Below are positions 46,601 through 58,879 of a stretch of 64,000 bases of DNA, in pieces. Each line of letters starts with the position of its first letter. Within the stretch, counting starts at the first letter, position 1. The position numbers were made by a program, and so were the translations under genes. Under the pieces are notes generated by a model. The model was not told where the DNA came from and ran no database searches. It saw only the letters and a program-made list of their open reading frames with translations. The stretch comes from Aquatica leii (lineage: Eukaryota > Arthropoda > Insecta > Coleoptera > Lampyridae), in the NCBI GenBank assembly GCA_035610365.1, contig CM069433.1:52256487-52320486 (forward strand). Direction: 5' to 3'.

Positions 46601-46794
46601 TTGCAGAGCCTGATGAAGCGACACCACCTACTGTTAGTAACGATAACGCTACAAGATTAGAACTTCAACCATTACCGCCGTCAGAAACAACTGTATTTGC
46701 GAAAATATCTGCAAAACAAACACGTTCAGGTAGACAAGTTCGTCAACCTTTACGCTTTTTGAAAAATGAAAGTGTTTCACTGGAAAGGGGGTGA
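43629..46794 (+). pseudogene. Pol of the Gypsy (CsRn1-like) element, with one stop and one frameshift
   Basis: The frame is open from the -1 slip zone at 43629. Protease: FLIDTGADVSVIPA (about 43722-43763). An in-frame TAA at 44013-44015 then separates protease from RT, which continues in the same frame from 44019. RT: WASPLHLVPKK, GDYRRLN, FSKIDLVRAY, and YIDD at 44622-44633. RNase H: TTDASDKAVGAVL and RELLAIYEAI, but ILTNHKPL has Asn at 45285-45287 where the catalytic Asp is expected. Integrase: an HH..CC zinc region (HDKSH...CLDCQK), then D-D-E in HIDIMG, TTDQGRQF and NGIVERWHR. At a run of eight T (46450-46457) the frame shifts; the C-terminus (GPYKVISRTNKIFKI, the chromodomain-less tail) continues in the next frame to 46794. 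Confidence 0.9.
46783..46794 (+). other. Polypurine tract
   Basis: GGAAAGGGGGTGA lies directly before the 3' LTR start TGTGGCG and overlaps the end of pol. Confidence 0.8.
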
Positions 46795-47001
46795 TGTGGC
46801 GACTGCGTCGGCGTTACGGTAAACAAAAGCTGTAGTAGCATACGGAAGTGAAAAATCGGCAGTCCGTAACAACCCGCCAAAAGCTACCGAGGCAACTAAC
46901 GAGTTTTAATTTTTGTTAAGTAGTTTTAATATTTATAGTTCTTTGGTTCTCGTTAATTATAAGTAATTGTATATTCTGTTAATAAAATCTATAAAACTAC
47001 A
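46795..47001 (+). repeat. 3' LTR
   Basis: 207 bp, same ends as the 5' LTR. The differences noted are G/A in the AAACRAAAG block, C/G in the CCC run and C/T in AAAYCTATA. Confidence 0.93.
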
Positions 47002-47005
47002 GCTA

Positions 47006-47201
47006 CATCAAAAATCAATTTCATTTTTGCGAAGTAAGGAAAAATTTGAAGTCTTAATTTTATTTGATCTCAAAAATATTTACTGGGCTTGTTGTGTACT
47101 ATGTTCTTATGTTAAACGATTTATGGCTACAAAAAAAATCAATTTCGTTTTTGCGAAGTAAGGAAAAGTTTGAAGTCTTAATTTTATTGATCTCAAAAAC
47201 A
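47006..47201 (+). repeat. Rest of tandem unit 1 and complete unit 2
   Basis: 47006-47080 completes unit 1; 47081-47201 is unit 2 with the same TACTGGGCTT start, AAAATCAATTTC and GCGAAGTAAGGAAAA blocks. The small frames 46967-47255 arise from these repeats. Confidence 0.75.
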
Positions 47202-49480
47202 CGTTTGTGTTTGAATTATTTAATTTGTGGTATTTGTCCGATTAATATATGTTAGAGCTTTTAGATACGTATATTTAGCAACCTCTTTAGATTTAAGAAG
47301 AAGAACGGGTATCGATTTAAGTACTTCTGCTTACTGTTCTTTATTTTTTTACGTTATTGTCGGTTTATTTACGACCAGTTTGTATCGGGTGTTCATGTTA
47401 TTGCAAATAATAAATTTAGTGTGTACCTAATCATTTATTGCAATTTTATTTAATGTGCGACGTACTTAAAACATTATGCTTTCCTATCAATTAAATTTAA
47501 GATTAAATAGTTTGTTTATTGCGCACATAAATTCTCATGCTTGTATTTGCTTTAATGTTACGTTGTGGTGCTGTGTGTTGCCTATAATGCCCATTTAAAC
47601 TCTATTTAATGTTGTAACAAATGTTTTGGGTTTTAGAGTGCATGGCATATTAACCTGTGTAGATAATTACAAAATATTAATTTGTTTATTATTGATGAAA
47701 GTAAAGATGTGGTCATTCCCTGATGCATGTCAAATGTTGAAACTGTTTGACTTCATTTACTTTTGATACCTACAGAATAACACAAAAAGTTGTGAGGTAG
47801 TCCAGTAGCCAGTCAACATTGTAATGTCTACAAAGTTTAGACGTTCATAGTATCTACTTGTGCTATATGGGTTGTCATCTAAGCGTTAGCAACAAAACTC
47901 GCTTAAACAACCAATACTTACATTAAAAAATTTAAAACACGAAAACAATTTGTTTGAATTATTAAAGTAAAAGATAACAAAAAAAAGTAAAGCATTAAAA
48001 AATTACCTGTAAACTTTTTACTTACACGTAAAGCACGCTAAGTATAAAAGAGTAAAGTAAACCGTTACAATACGGCACTTATAGAACGTTTTAATGTAAA
48101 TACAAAATTTAAACTAACAACATAATTAAAATATACCTGTGCGAGTATGAAAGTTTTTTATTACTGCTAAATTATTTGTGTAGTCAAATACATATTTACG
48201 AGTTACATACGCTGCACTAAGTGCTTCAAGACAGTTTCCATTATAATTAATGCGTTTAATTCGGTAGTAAAGTTTTCGTTTATTTTATATGTAAATTAAT
48301 TAAGTTTTAATATTACTAGTGTTATAGGGTTCATCTGAACCTGAAATGTGACTGATGAATTTACAATTAGCGAAACAATTACTTAGGGATTTAAGTTTGA
48401 TTAAATTTCAAACTACTTTACATCTATGTTTGTTATTAAATTGATAAGAGATTATGAATTTGTGTTTGCATACGAAAAGTCATTAAGGGTACAATTTTAA
48501 TAAACAGTGATATTGAAAACTCTTTAGGGGCTTTCAACCTTAAAAATCTTTAAAAAAAAATATCTTGAAGTAATTTTTTTTTGCGTCTAAGAAGTGGAAT
48601 TTTTTTATTTAATGTTAGAATAATAAGTGGTAATCTATTTTATTTAAAAATACAGTTTTTATAAATGTTTAATTTAGTACTTAAACCCATCTACTTTTTT
48701 GTTTAGAATTTATGTATTTATAACGAAAGAAATTATTTTAAAGCCATATAAATCAGAAAATGTTGATACACTAACAAATAAGAAAGAAAGAAGTTGTTTG
48801 CAAATTATATAACGACTGAAACATTATCAACAGCATTTATCTACGCTATTTATTTTTTTTCCAGTGAACCCCATAAAAGAAATAATCCCATAACGCAAAG
48901 TAAAAATAACGTAAATTGTAAATTTGTTACACTGTATGGCAATTACGAACTGATAACTATAAGTGCAACTAATAATATTAATATAAAACAAACTTTAATT
49001 TTATAGAAATCAGAAACCACAAACTTACAAACGTAGTGATTTGCAAATTTTTTAAATTAATTTTTATGTAATAAAAACAGAATAAACATTTACTTTAAAA
49101 TTAATATTAATGTAAAAAATAAAAGAAAACTAATAGTAAATTTGGTGAGATAAAACTTCATTTACTTATACTTATTTATTGATTTTAATTATTGAATGTT
49201 AATAGTCCTATTTTTTTTATTACGCTTAGTACGTCTTCATGTTTTTGAAACTTCGGAGCAATTGCTCAAATTTTTTATGTAAGTTCTTACGCAAAATGTT
49301 GTTTGTTATATTTGTAATTAGATTTTGTATACCTTATTTGATTAATTAATTGTAGTACTTACTATAATAAATTGCAGTAGAACGAAAAATTCAAGTTAGT
49401 TAATTAAAGTTAAATAAGGAGGATTAAGATACCTTACCATTAAAGATATCTCTTTTTACATCGCTAAAAGTATAATGTCC
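47202..49480. other. AT-rich stretch without a recognised gene
   Basis: 47227-47430 and 48794-49006 are short frames without family motifs. No transposon ends were recognised. Confidence 0.35.
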
Positions 49481-50781
49481 ACAAAGTTATATTTTAAAAA
49501 TGATCAAGAAAAATCTGACAGTGATAACGAAGAATACAACTCTAAAGATCAGAGTTACATTCAAAGTAAGTATGAATCCGATTCATCCTTTGACGATAAC
49601 AATGAAAATGACTGACTACTAAAAGCTATAGTAAATGATTTTAATCTTGATGATAATCGAAAAAAAAAACTTCACATTAATAAAAGTCGTAAAAATGTTA
49701 AAATGCAGGGTACGAGTTTGTAAGACTAAGGTCTGTCATAGTTTGGTATTTCAGAAAAAAACCATTGAAAACTGGCTTCATGAGAAATCTAAAAACTGTA
49801 CATTGATACTTATAACGGAGGATGTATTGTGAACGAAAGACAAGCAACAGTAAACCAAGAAACAGAAAAGGGCGTTCTTTGACGGTTTACCAAAGATGTT
49901 GTGTTTACTGCCGTAAATCAACATGCAAAATTTATTTGGAAATAGATTGAATTTTAACATTATAACTGTACCGGTTCTACAAAAATTAATGGTGTACTAG
50001 AACTAATTTACGATCCATGTCTAATGCTTCTTTTGCGAATATGATCGGCGATCAGAATATAATGCAGTCAATGTCATTGTGTTCAAAACTTAATGTTTCC
50101 CTTCTCTACTACCACAAAAATTGATAGTTTGCAATTTTAAAATTTTTAATCTTAAAACATAAGACGGTATTGTTATTTATGGAACGAAGAACACGCGTCT
50201 TACAGCCAATACATTTGCTTTGATACTGTACGGTTTCTTCCGAAACCACGTAAAATAAGAGATAAATAAGATAATTTTGTACAGCGACGATTGTACTCCA
50301 CAAAATCAAAACGCAATACAAACAAATGTTTTTTTTAAACTATCACAAGAAACGGAAATAATCATTAAACAAAAATATCTGGAGATAGGGCACACATAAA
50401 TGGATTCGAAGCACGTTAAAATTTGTAAGTCAGCAAGTTTATATTCAAGTCTATATATAGTTGTATACTTAGATTATAATCTAAAAATGTTGAACCCTTT
50501 CAAATGATTAATTCAATAAAGCCTGGAAGATCATCTAATGACCCTACTGCAACTAATATTAGAGGTCTTTGCTACAACAACGATGGGTCAATTATGTTCA
50601 AACTTCGTCACCACTACCATGTCGCCTCAATAAAAAAGTTGCAATTCCATACGGTGAATTGCCTCAACTTTACAAAAATCCTATACCAATCAAGAATGAG
50701 AAATATCAGCACCTTATGGGTATAAAAATGTCTTTGGAGAAAGACTGCCACGGCTTTAATAATAGCTTAGTGGATTTATAA
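49481..50781 (+). pseudogene. Unassigned mobile-element coding remnant
   Basis: 49481 opens a 43-residue acidic N-terminus (SDSDNEEYNSKDQ...FDDNNEND) of the style that starts piggyBac and related transposases, ended by a stop at 49613. 50504-50781 gives two overlapping frames that together read LCYNNDGSIMFKLRHHYHVA and LPQLYKNPIPIKNEKYQHLM, a C-terminal pattern I remember from repeated insect proteins of uncertain class. Whether the two ends belong to one element is not established. Stops occur throughout and no termini were found. Confidence 0.4.
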
Positions 50782-53013
50782 ATCAGATGTGTATCCAATT
50801 ATCTTCAGAATTATTTCATATTTTCTTTATATCATTATTGTTGTAATACATTTTTATTCAATCAAAATTTTAATTTCTAGGTAAGAAAAATTTGCCAAAG
50901 TCCAAAATTATAAGACTGAAAACAACGCAAACAGCCTATCTCTTTTTTTTTAATCTTTGGAAACTAAAATCCATGAATTATAAACTTTACTATAATAAAA
51001 GCAAGGTTGTTATTTGTTATCGATCAGCTAATTTTTTTTGTCCCTACTGCAAAGTTTTAATTTTGTAACTTAAACCATTTGCACTTTAGACCGACGATAT
51101 GTTTACTTAGTTAAAATGATGTAACAGACTAGTAATATGCTTAATTACACGTTTTTTAATATACATTAGAAATGTATTAATTTATTTAATATAAACCATA
51201 CATGCATACACATTGATTAGTTTAATCAAATTAATCTAAAATTAGATAAACCAAAACTAATCGGTGAAGTGATCAATCATCATATTCATGATTTTCATTA
51301 AATAACAGATTATAGGGTAGTTTAGTCTAAAAGCAATACTACAACAAGCGCATAATAATGTAGGTTTTTGCAGTTTACTTTGAGGTGTATAGAAACATTC
51401 CTTGTGACAAAAAGAAAGCGTTATATTAATAGAAAAATACTAGTATAAAGAAACTGTCAATTAATAGAAAAAACAATGTAAATGCATAAAAACACATAGT
51501 TTTATTATTAAATAACATATTTACAATATATATTAAAAATTTATTTAACTAATTAGTTTTGTACATTAGCATTAATATTTATTGTATATACCACAAGATT
51601 CTGTTTAGACTTTTTTTAAAATTCGTTGTTCAAAATATTACTTCCGAAACATAAAACACAACCGAGAAATGCAGGTTTGAACGCTGTTATTTAAAACTTT
51701 TATGCTGAATAGATAGCATTTATAACTGTTTTATTCAATTAAGGAATTAGTTTGCTTTGCCAAATGCATACTTTTTTAACAAAAGTATTACTTTAGAATG
51801 AGTTATGGCTTTGTCAAAATATTTAAACAAATATGTTTCCTAGCTATTATATACTGTTTAGGTTGACAGTTTCTATAATTTAATAATCAAACTAAACTTC
51901 ATTTTGCATTCATTTTTACTACAAATTATAAATATACTTTAAATTGTTTTATAATTAGAAAGATGTAGTAATAAATCAATGATTATTTTTGCTATTGTAG
52001 ACAAAATGTTTCGGTTTTAAAATATGTCTACTATGTTACAAAAAATATATGAATTATCATTATACACAGTGATCAAAAAGTTACTGCTACCTTGAAATTT
52101 TATTTTTACGAACTTATGTAAAAAGTAAGTTTTATTTTACTTTTCTTAATAAAAAATTTTAACGAATATCTAAAATCATTATTCAAAGTGCAAATCTTTT
52201 TACGTGAACAATTTAGTTGACTTGAATTTTTCCATATGACACTGTAAAGTTTGATGGTAAACAAAAGATTTACGTACTAGAACATGATACCAAATTTTTG
52301 TGCGATACCTAATTGTTATAAGAATTATTTTAATATTGTTTATCTTAATAAATCGTCGATGACCTTTAGTTATACTGTTAATAAAACATAGACAAGCAAC
52401 TCGGTAAATTTGCATAGAGAATTATTTATAGTTTACCGGATTAAAAACCAAAGTCAAAAATTTTGGAATTTGCAGAATCCTTTGATCCAACGTACTTTTT
52501 TAAGAGTATAAAAAATTTATCAAAGAGATTAAATTAAGTACCTATAGCTTTCAGTATGATTTGTTGCGCATATTCACTACCTTTTGTCATTATAGTACGG
52601 TTGTGTTTTTCAGTTCAGTTGGTCTAACTTTTCTAGTTCGCTGCGGTGTAATCTACCATTAAGCGTGTGCCCTTATTTTAAATTTTTATAAACTATGTGT
52701 TTGTTAGTAAATAATAATTTTATATGGAATTAATAAATATTGTGCTTTTTAATTTAAATTAAGTACGTATTAAATTATTAACAAATTTGATTTACGTTTA
52801 TGTACCGGTTATTTATTTTTTTAGGCCGGTATCCGAGGGCAACGATGGCATTGGATACATAAGTATACTGATTTCGGAACTGAGTAAGAAATGTTCAATA
52901 ATTTTTTTTCGGATCAAGTAGTTGCTGAACCAGATGATTATCACGACGAGATATGAAAAATTACCAAAGAGCCAGGGATGTTATATAGTAGAACAGACGT
53001 AGTTGATATAACA
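50782..53013. other. AT-rich stretch; possible coding relic at its right end
   Basis: 52870-53027 reads as a broken protein (DQVVAEPDDYHDEI, SRTDVVDITAMLRL) that continues after the foldback insertion. I do not recognise it. The remainder shows nothing. Confidence 0.35.
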
Positions 53014-53027
53014 GCAATGTTAAGACT

Positions 53028-53178
53028 TTTTGTTTGAATGTATTAAACAATGTTGCTTGATGCGAAGTAATAACATTCTGCTGAACTTTCATTGTTTATT
53101 ATTTTGAAATGAATATACACTGTGTATATTCATTTCAAAATAATAAACAATGAAAGTTCAGCAGAATGTTATTACTTC
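53028..53178. mobile_element. 151-bp foldback insertion with 14-bp direct repeats and a perfect 60-bp hairpin
   Basis: GCAATGTTAAGACT at 53014-53027 recurs at 53179-53192. Between them are a 33-nt leader and two perfectly complementary 60-bp arms (53061-53120 and 53122-53181) with a single-base loop; the right arm runs 3 nt into the second direct repeat. Without the insert the flanking protein-like reading is continuous. The architecture matches the insertion at 37547-37655. Confidence 0.8.
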
Positions 53179-53192
53179 GCAATGTTAAGACT

Positions 53193-54440
53193 ATTATTAT
53201 TGCGGTTTCGGCATACTAACGTAAACGGTTTTGTGCAAAGAACAGTCCTGGAGTGGAGTTGTTTTGTTTAAACATGAGCTTAATAAGTTTTTATTTTTAT
53301 TAGAAACTGTGAAATTTGATATCTCAATAAGGGGCGTCAGAAGAAACAGATAGATTTTGGCACCAATTAGACAGTTTTTTAGTAGCTTTGTTAGTATATT
53401 ACTTACTGTACATAACTAAAGTATAATTATATAAAAAAAAAGAAGAAAAGGAAACCGTTAACTTTATTAAACAGTAGGAATTAATAATTTACCAAAAAAT
53501 ATTTGAAAACCTACTAGGGAGGCTATAACCATGAACAAAATTAAAAGAAATAGTATGTGTTAGATTTTGATGATAAAGGATTGTAAAAATACAGTAATCA
53601 ACATAAAAAAATGGATAGTATTGTTAACTTAAGTACAAAGTTTAAGTATGAGCTGCAAGTGAGTCACTGTAATAGAAATAACAGCATTACATCGTAATTA
53701 AAAGAAGTTGAAGTAATTAGACATTAAAAATACATATCCATCAAGCAAAATGATTTTCAGAAATTCGTGGTTGTTTATATTCTCAATAATTAAAGATAAT
53801 TATGTATAACATTATAAAACGTATAATCCTTTTATTATACCAATAAATGTTTGCAAAAAACGTTTGTTGTTTGAGAAAAATGAGTTTCGTAAATCATAAA
53901 AAAGGTAAACGGTAATTTGTGAGTAACGATAATTTTGTGTACCTATGTATTTACAAAGAATACTGCTTTTAGTAGAATTGTATAAGAATTTGTTAAAGAA
54001 GAGAAAAATGCAAAGGCCGTGTTTGGTGTCATAAACAAATCTTATAAAAACTCAAGGTTGACTAAAAGTTCGATATATATTATATAAACCTTTTCCATGG
54101 AATCTATTAGATCGCTTAAATTTAACAGACACTACTAACATTAGTAGTGTCTGCCAAACTTAAACGATTTAATAAATTATATTAAGAAAGTTAAGAAATT
54201 TTACCCAACTTCCATTCAACGTTTACTCAACTTCATTGCGAGTTCAAATATATACATCTACTTAATATTGAAATCCAATTTAAAGATTTTCAGAAGATGT
54301 TCAGGAGATTCAATGAATGTCACCCGTTATTCAGGAAAAGTAGTAAATCCTTCTAATCGATAGAAAAAAATTTTTAGTGTGTTTTTTGAGGCGACGTTTT
54401 GTAAACCAGTGTGTAAACTTCTTCAGACCTAAACTAAAAC
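53193..54440. other. AT-rich stretch with one imperfect hairpin
   Basis: No gene recognised. See the hairpin at 54106-54173. Confidence 0.35.
54106..54173. repeat. Imperfect 33-bp hairpin
   Basis: Arms 54106-54138 and 54141-54173 around CA. The inner 13 bp (CAGACACTACTAA) pair perfectly; the outer 20 bp have five differences. No flanking direct repeat was seen. Confidence 0.7.
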
Positions 54441-54530
54441 AAGTAGTTTGTAAATGGCTATAGAAATGGTAACGTTAAAAGCTGATTTTATACCAGAGTA
54501 ACTCCAATAATTTTTGAATAAAACGCGAGT
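54441..54530 (+). repeat. Left-end relative of the 56354 MITE
   Basis: GTAAATGGCTATAGAAATGG, then AACGTTAAAAGCTGATTTTA and ATACCAGAGTAA, match 56357-56413 with about 80 percent identity by eye. Its right terminus was not found. Confidence 0.65.
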
Positions 54531-55072
54531 TAAAACCACAACGCATAAAAATTGTAAGGTAACAATATCAATGCAAATGTGAAAATGCCACCAGAGTGAC
54601 ATGGCGGCCGTTTTGCTCTTTTGGGGCTTTTCAGCAGTGGGACAACAATCTACTGTACTTTGACAAATGAATTGACAGTCCTATACTGCGGTACTTAGCG
54701 CAGAAGCGGTAACTAATATAATGTCTATCGTGAGATGGTACTTTTATGTTAATAGTTCTGCCGACTCTGTTTGGTGACATATTTGTGTCAAAATTTGTAC
54801 AACAGTTTTATTCAAAATGCATAGTTTCTTAACTGTGAAATTTAGATGAAATTAAATGTTTTTGTTAATTAGAATGTAGATACCGCTTTTTTGTACATTT
54901 CTTTATAAAGATTTTCTAAGGCATTTTGACGTATCTATTAACTTACAGTAGTCAGTTAGAGTTTAGCATAAAATTGATTATAAAAAAGGAAAGAATGTAA
55001 ATTAAAAACCACATACCTTATAAGTGCGTTTATTGAACTTTTTAAAAGATGCATATTACAGAAAATATAAAA
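54531..55072. other. Spacer
   Basis: A slightly GC-richer patch near 54585-54640 has no recognised identity. Confidence 0.3.
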
Positions 55073-55694
55073 CTATCGATCTACATAAAACAAATTTTCA
55101 AAATCATCTTCGTCTTCGGCAGGTTTACCATTCTCTAATGGAATATTTTCGTAAAATTGAATTCTGTTACTTGATATTATGCTAGTGACACATTTAATAA
55201 GATTAACAATCCCATCACGTCTTTCACAGGAAATGACCCTATATGTTGACTGCTGATGTGTTGAAATACCAGATTTTAAAATTGTTGAATTCAAACAATT
55301 ATGCGGTAAAATGTCAATTTTTTCCTTTATTTGTTTGATTAGACAAGAAGTCTGTTATTATAACATTACACTGAATTACTAAAATATTCTTTCTACCAGC
55401 AACTGCGCTGTAATCAGGGATAGAATTGAAAAGTTCTGTATAAACAGGTTTTTCGGTATACCTGTCAGAAAACGTAACTGAAGTAATAATATCAGTAAAA
55501 CAGTCCATATTAACTAAAACTGATTTTTTTAGTATATTGGCTTCGTATAATAATACGCCTGAAGATATTTTATTGTTAGAGAACCATTCAGGAGCTCTTG
55601 TACAATTTTCTTTATCTTCGGCGATAACATTTTTACTACTTTGAAAAGCAAACCTTGCATTTTGCATAACTAGTTTTGTTCTTTTGGAACCCAT
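55073..55694 (-). pseudogene. Unidentified protein gene in two frames, with acceptor-like site before the ATG
   Basis: 55314-55694 encodes 126 residues from an ATG (starts MGSKRTKLVMQNARFAFQ; acidic DKEN; IPDYSAVAGRKNILVIQCNV). A shift within about 60 bp around 55320-55350 would continue into 55073-55294 (ERRDGIVNLIKCVTSII; an acidic PAEDEDDFENLF tail), for about 205 residues in all. TTTTTTCTACAG lies immediately before the ATG on the minus strand, and AATAAA occurs near 55030 downstream. Composition is less AT-biased than chance frames nearby. I do not recognise the family. It may be a terminal exon of a host gene with a lesion or sequencing error, or cargo of a transposon, since MITE-like repeats flank it. 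Confidence 0.5.
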
Positions 55695-56353
55695 TCTGTA
55701 GAAAAAATGTGAAGTTAGAAATAACTAATAACAATATATCAATTTCAGAAGTTACTCTAATTTTACCATCAAAATAAAGTTATGTAATACACAACATGTC
55801 AGGTATAAGAAACACAAAATGTCTCAACACAGAAATGTTAAATTGCTATTTACATTTATACTTAATTAATTATTATTGACTATTTTTAGTTACCTACTCA
55901 AGTTTGAAACAATAACCGACCTTTAAAAGTCGTCATGATACTAAGCCATATGGGTGGTAAGTATGCCTACTCTAAGGTATTTTTTGGGTAACTACAATTC
56001 ACTAAGACGTTTTAGTGGTAACTGCTGTAGATACACTCATAATACTTTAGCATGTGTTGATTACCTACTGCTAAATGCTTTATGATTTTAATAGTTATTG
56101 CTCAGATTTATAAATACCGCTGAAAATAAATTGACATTTTAAGTTATATTGTTAACGAAATACCGTTTTATTACCTTAGTAAAAGAAATATTTTGAACCC
56201 TAGTTTTGTGACGGACAAATTTCAATTTCCCTTAAATGTGCAATTACCGCTTCTGTGTTTAGTACGGCAGTATAATTTTATATATTAACAAATAACGTGA
56301 TTAATATGAGTGAAATACGAATCTCATAATATAAACTAACTATGCCTAAATAA
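55695..56353. other. Spacer upstream of the unidentified minus-strand gene
   Basis: No earlier exon could be recognised. Confidence 0.3.
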
Positions 56354-56494
56354 CAGTATGTAAATGGCTATAGACATGGAAACGTTGAAAGCTAATTTTA
56401 TACCCGTGTAATTCAAATAAGTTTTGAATCACCCGCGGGCTAAAAATTCATTGACAATCTATAGATTTCTATCTCTATAGTCATTTACGTACTG
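56354..56494. mobile_element. 141-bp MITE with terminal inverted repeats
   Basis: The left end CAGTATGTAAATGGCTATAG and the reverse complement of the right end, CAGTACGTAAATGACTATAG, match at 18 of 20 positions. Too short to code. Target-site duplication is not evident. Confidence 0.75.
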
Positions 56495-56639
56495 CCATTG
56501 TGTTTTACTCATGTTAAAACCAGTAGGTTTTTCTAAGTATTTTTTGTTTTATACATCCGATTAATTTTTAAGATATTAGTTACTCTAAAATATCATTTTT
56601 TTATAATTAGTTATTTGCTGCCATTGTTTACCTGTGTTG

Positions 56640-56790
56640 TGATTACGATTGTTAATTAGTTCGTGTTTTTTTTATATGCAGTGATCCAAAGAAGTAGACA
56701 CAATAGTCCACAAAACGTCGTTTAAAAAACACGTTAAGTAGTGTTTTCTATCGTCCTCTCCTACTATAAGTATTTGCCACCTTTCTTGAA
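56640..56790 (+). repeat. Degenerate Penelope B 3' tail
   Basis: GTGATCCAAAGAAGTAGAC, ACAATA, GTCCACAAAACGTCG parallels the family B core at 39187-39218, with stem GAC/GTC. No coding part. Confidence 0.45.
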
Positions 56791-58879
56791 TTATTAGGAA
56801 GTTTAGTGTTTGCTTCGATCACCCGTAATGTTGTTCCACTTAATCATGCTGCTGATGCAATAAGACCAGATACTTTACGTGTACTACAAACTCTTAAAAA
56901 GACAGCAGCAAATACAAAAAAACGACACAAGTAATAGCAACTTCCTTAGAATGGGTTCACAATAATATTTTGTGTAGTTTACCTAGGTAAGATTCCATGT
57001 AACAATGATTCGGCAAACTCAAAATAAAGATACTATTACCAATGGATGTCCAGCATTTGGTAATGAAAATACAAAATAATCACCATTAATGAGGAAGAAC
57101 AGCGATTCCTCCAGTATGATTCCGGCCAAAGCATGTTACCTGGAAGAATGATAATTTTTGCAACCGAAAAAAATTTGAACATTTTGACAAGAAATGATAA
57201 ATTTAAGCAATACATAGAATACATTTTTTTATGCCTTTAAGTAGGAAAACACAAACGTTACTAAATATAATTTTGATGAAACGTTTTTTAGGTAAATAAT
57301 TAATTTGCAGTCATTTGGAGTCAAGGTTGCGTACAACTATTCCTGGATATATAAAGAATCGTATTACTGAAATACTTGTAATTGACTTGCCTTTTGCCAA
57401 ATTACTAGAAGATGCTATTTTTGCAATTTATTGTAAAAGAACAAGGCTACAAAATCTCAAGATTCTTCATGTATACATTTGCGGAACACATACCTCAAAA
57501 CTATGTAGAAACTAAAGTAAAAAAAAATACAAAGTAAATCTGATAAATAAGCGTATGTACATATATTTAGAGTTTTTTTTGTGAAATTTGATATATTTAT
57601 GTAGAATTTTTGTATTTTACAAGTTTTATAAACTAAAACCTTATTGTTTGAGGTTTATAAAATGAACAGTTAGTGTTCAGAGCGTTAATTACACGTATTC
57701 CAAGTGTGGGTGCCAGCGATAAATTTTCAGCACGTGTACTCGATCGTTAAGAAACGCCAAAAACAGAAACTAAATTTATAACAATTATGAGTAACAAAAC
57801 ATTGTTTCAATATTAACGTAATTCTTAATTTTCTAAGAAACTGAGATACTGCTTTTAACAACCGAAACAGTAACATAAACGAAATTTACTATAAGTAATT
57901 GTAAGTTGGAAATTGTTAAATTTCATAAAATAATGACTCATTAGTAATTACTTTAAGCAAAAATGTGTATTTTAAAAATTATTTAATTTGAGGAATATTA
58001 AAAATAGTAAATAAATGTAACAATTTTTTTTACAAAAGCATTATTAAACTAATAGCAAAAAAACATAATGTAGAAACACTCTAATTACTTTTGTGTCATT
58101 GCCAGTTAAATTCAATTAAAACGTCATGACACAAGGCATGCAAGTATCTTTAGTAACTAAACCTTGTAAACATTTTTTAGATATAAACGTTTATAAAACA
58201 TTTCATTTAATTGACATCACAAGGTATCTCGCAAACTTAAGAAAAAAAGATTTATCAAATTGTATTTCCATAGTAACCGTCATCATTTGTTAATTATAAA
58301 AAGAAATAATTTTTTTATTACTTTAATAACGTTTTTTTAGATTGTTGAAGTCTTTTTATTTGTTCTTACTTTATGATAACACGTGCCAAAAATTGTATAA
58401 AAACACAAATGTTTTTAATTGAATAATTAGTTTATATAAAATTAAAATGTTTACAAATTATTATGTTTATTGTAATCGTAATATCCCGAATACAATTAAT
58501 GATAATGTATTGTTACATTTACAAATAAATTAAGTAAGTATTACGGTATATTACATTTAATCCCTTGTGTTTAGGTATGGTTTAAAATTTGCTAGTTGAA
58601 AGGCGTATTTGATTCAAGTTTATAACGTTTAAAATTTTAAATAATTTTTGTTTTCAGTCACTTTATTGTTTTGCATTGTTAAAAACATTTCTTTGTTGCA
58701 CTTATGCTAAATTCACACTGCCTTTGTTGACTGTGTTTATATAAAAGTGTTTTCTTTGAGCAGTTAGTACTTTTTTATGATAAGGTTTGCTTTGCTGACT
58801 CACCCACCTGAGAAGCGTTTAAAACGAGTTTCCAAACTGTAATTATCTTGTAATGTTTCAAAACATCAGTTATTTCTGG
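56791..58879. other. AT-rich stretch with weak coding traces
   Basis: 56800-56940 reads NVVPLNHAADAIRPDTLRVL..KKRHK as a possible C-terminal remnant, and 57315-57515 encodes an unidentified 66-residue frame. Neither matches a family I know. Confidence 0.35.

Larger units (their letters stand above)
42552..47001 (+). mobile_element. Near-complete Ty3/Gypsy retrotransposon (CsRn1-like)
   Basis: LTR-gag-pro-RT-RNaseH-integrase-PPT-LTR in order. 207-bp LTRs are flanked by a GCTA target-site duplication (42548-42551 and 47002-47005). Gag has a CHCC rather than CCHC knuckle, and the primer site is of tryptophan-tRNA type, both traits recorded for the CsRn1 clade. The two LTRs differ at three substitutions by eye (about 1.4 percent), so the insertion is older than that at 3.2-8.4 kb. 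Two lesions in pol (see pol entry) disable it. Confidence 0.92.

Noticed and set aside
49778-50321. Minus-strand frames with CIGCKTRV as a zinc finger
   Set aside because: Only one Cys pair and no second ligand pair; the strand is opposite to the better-supported remnant.
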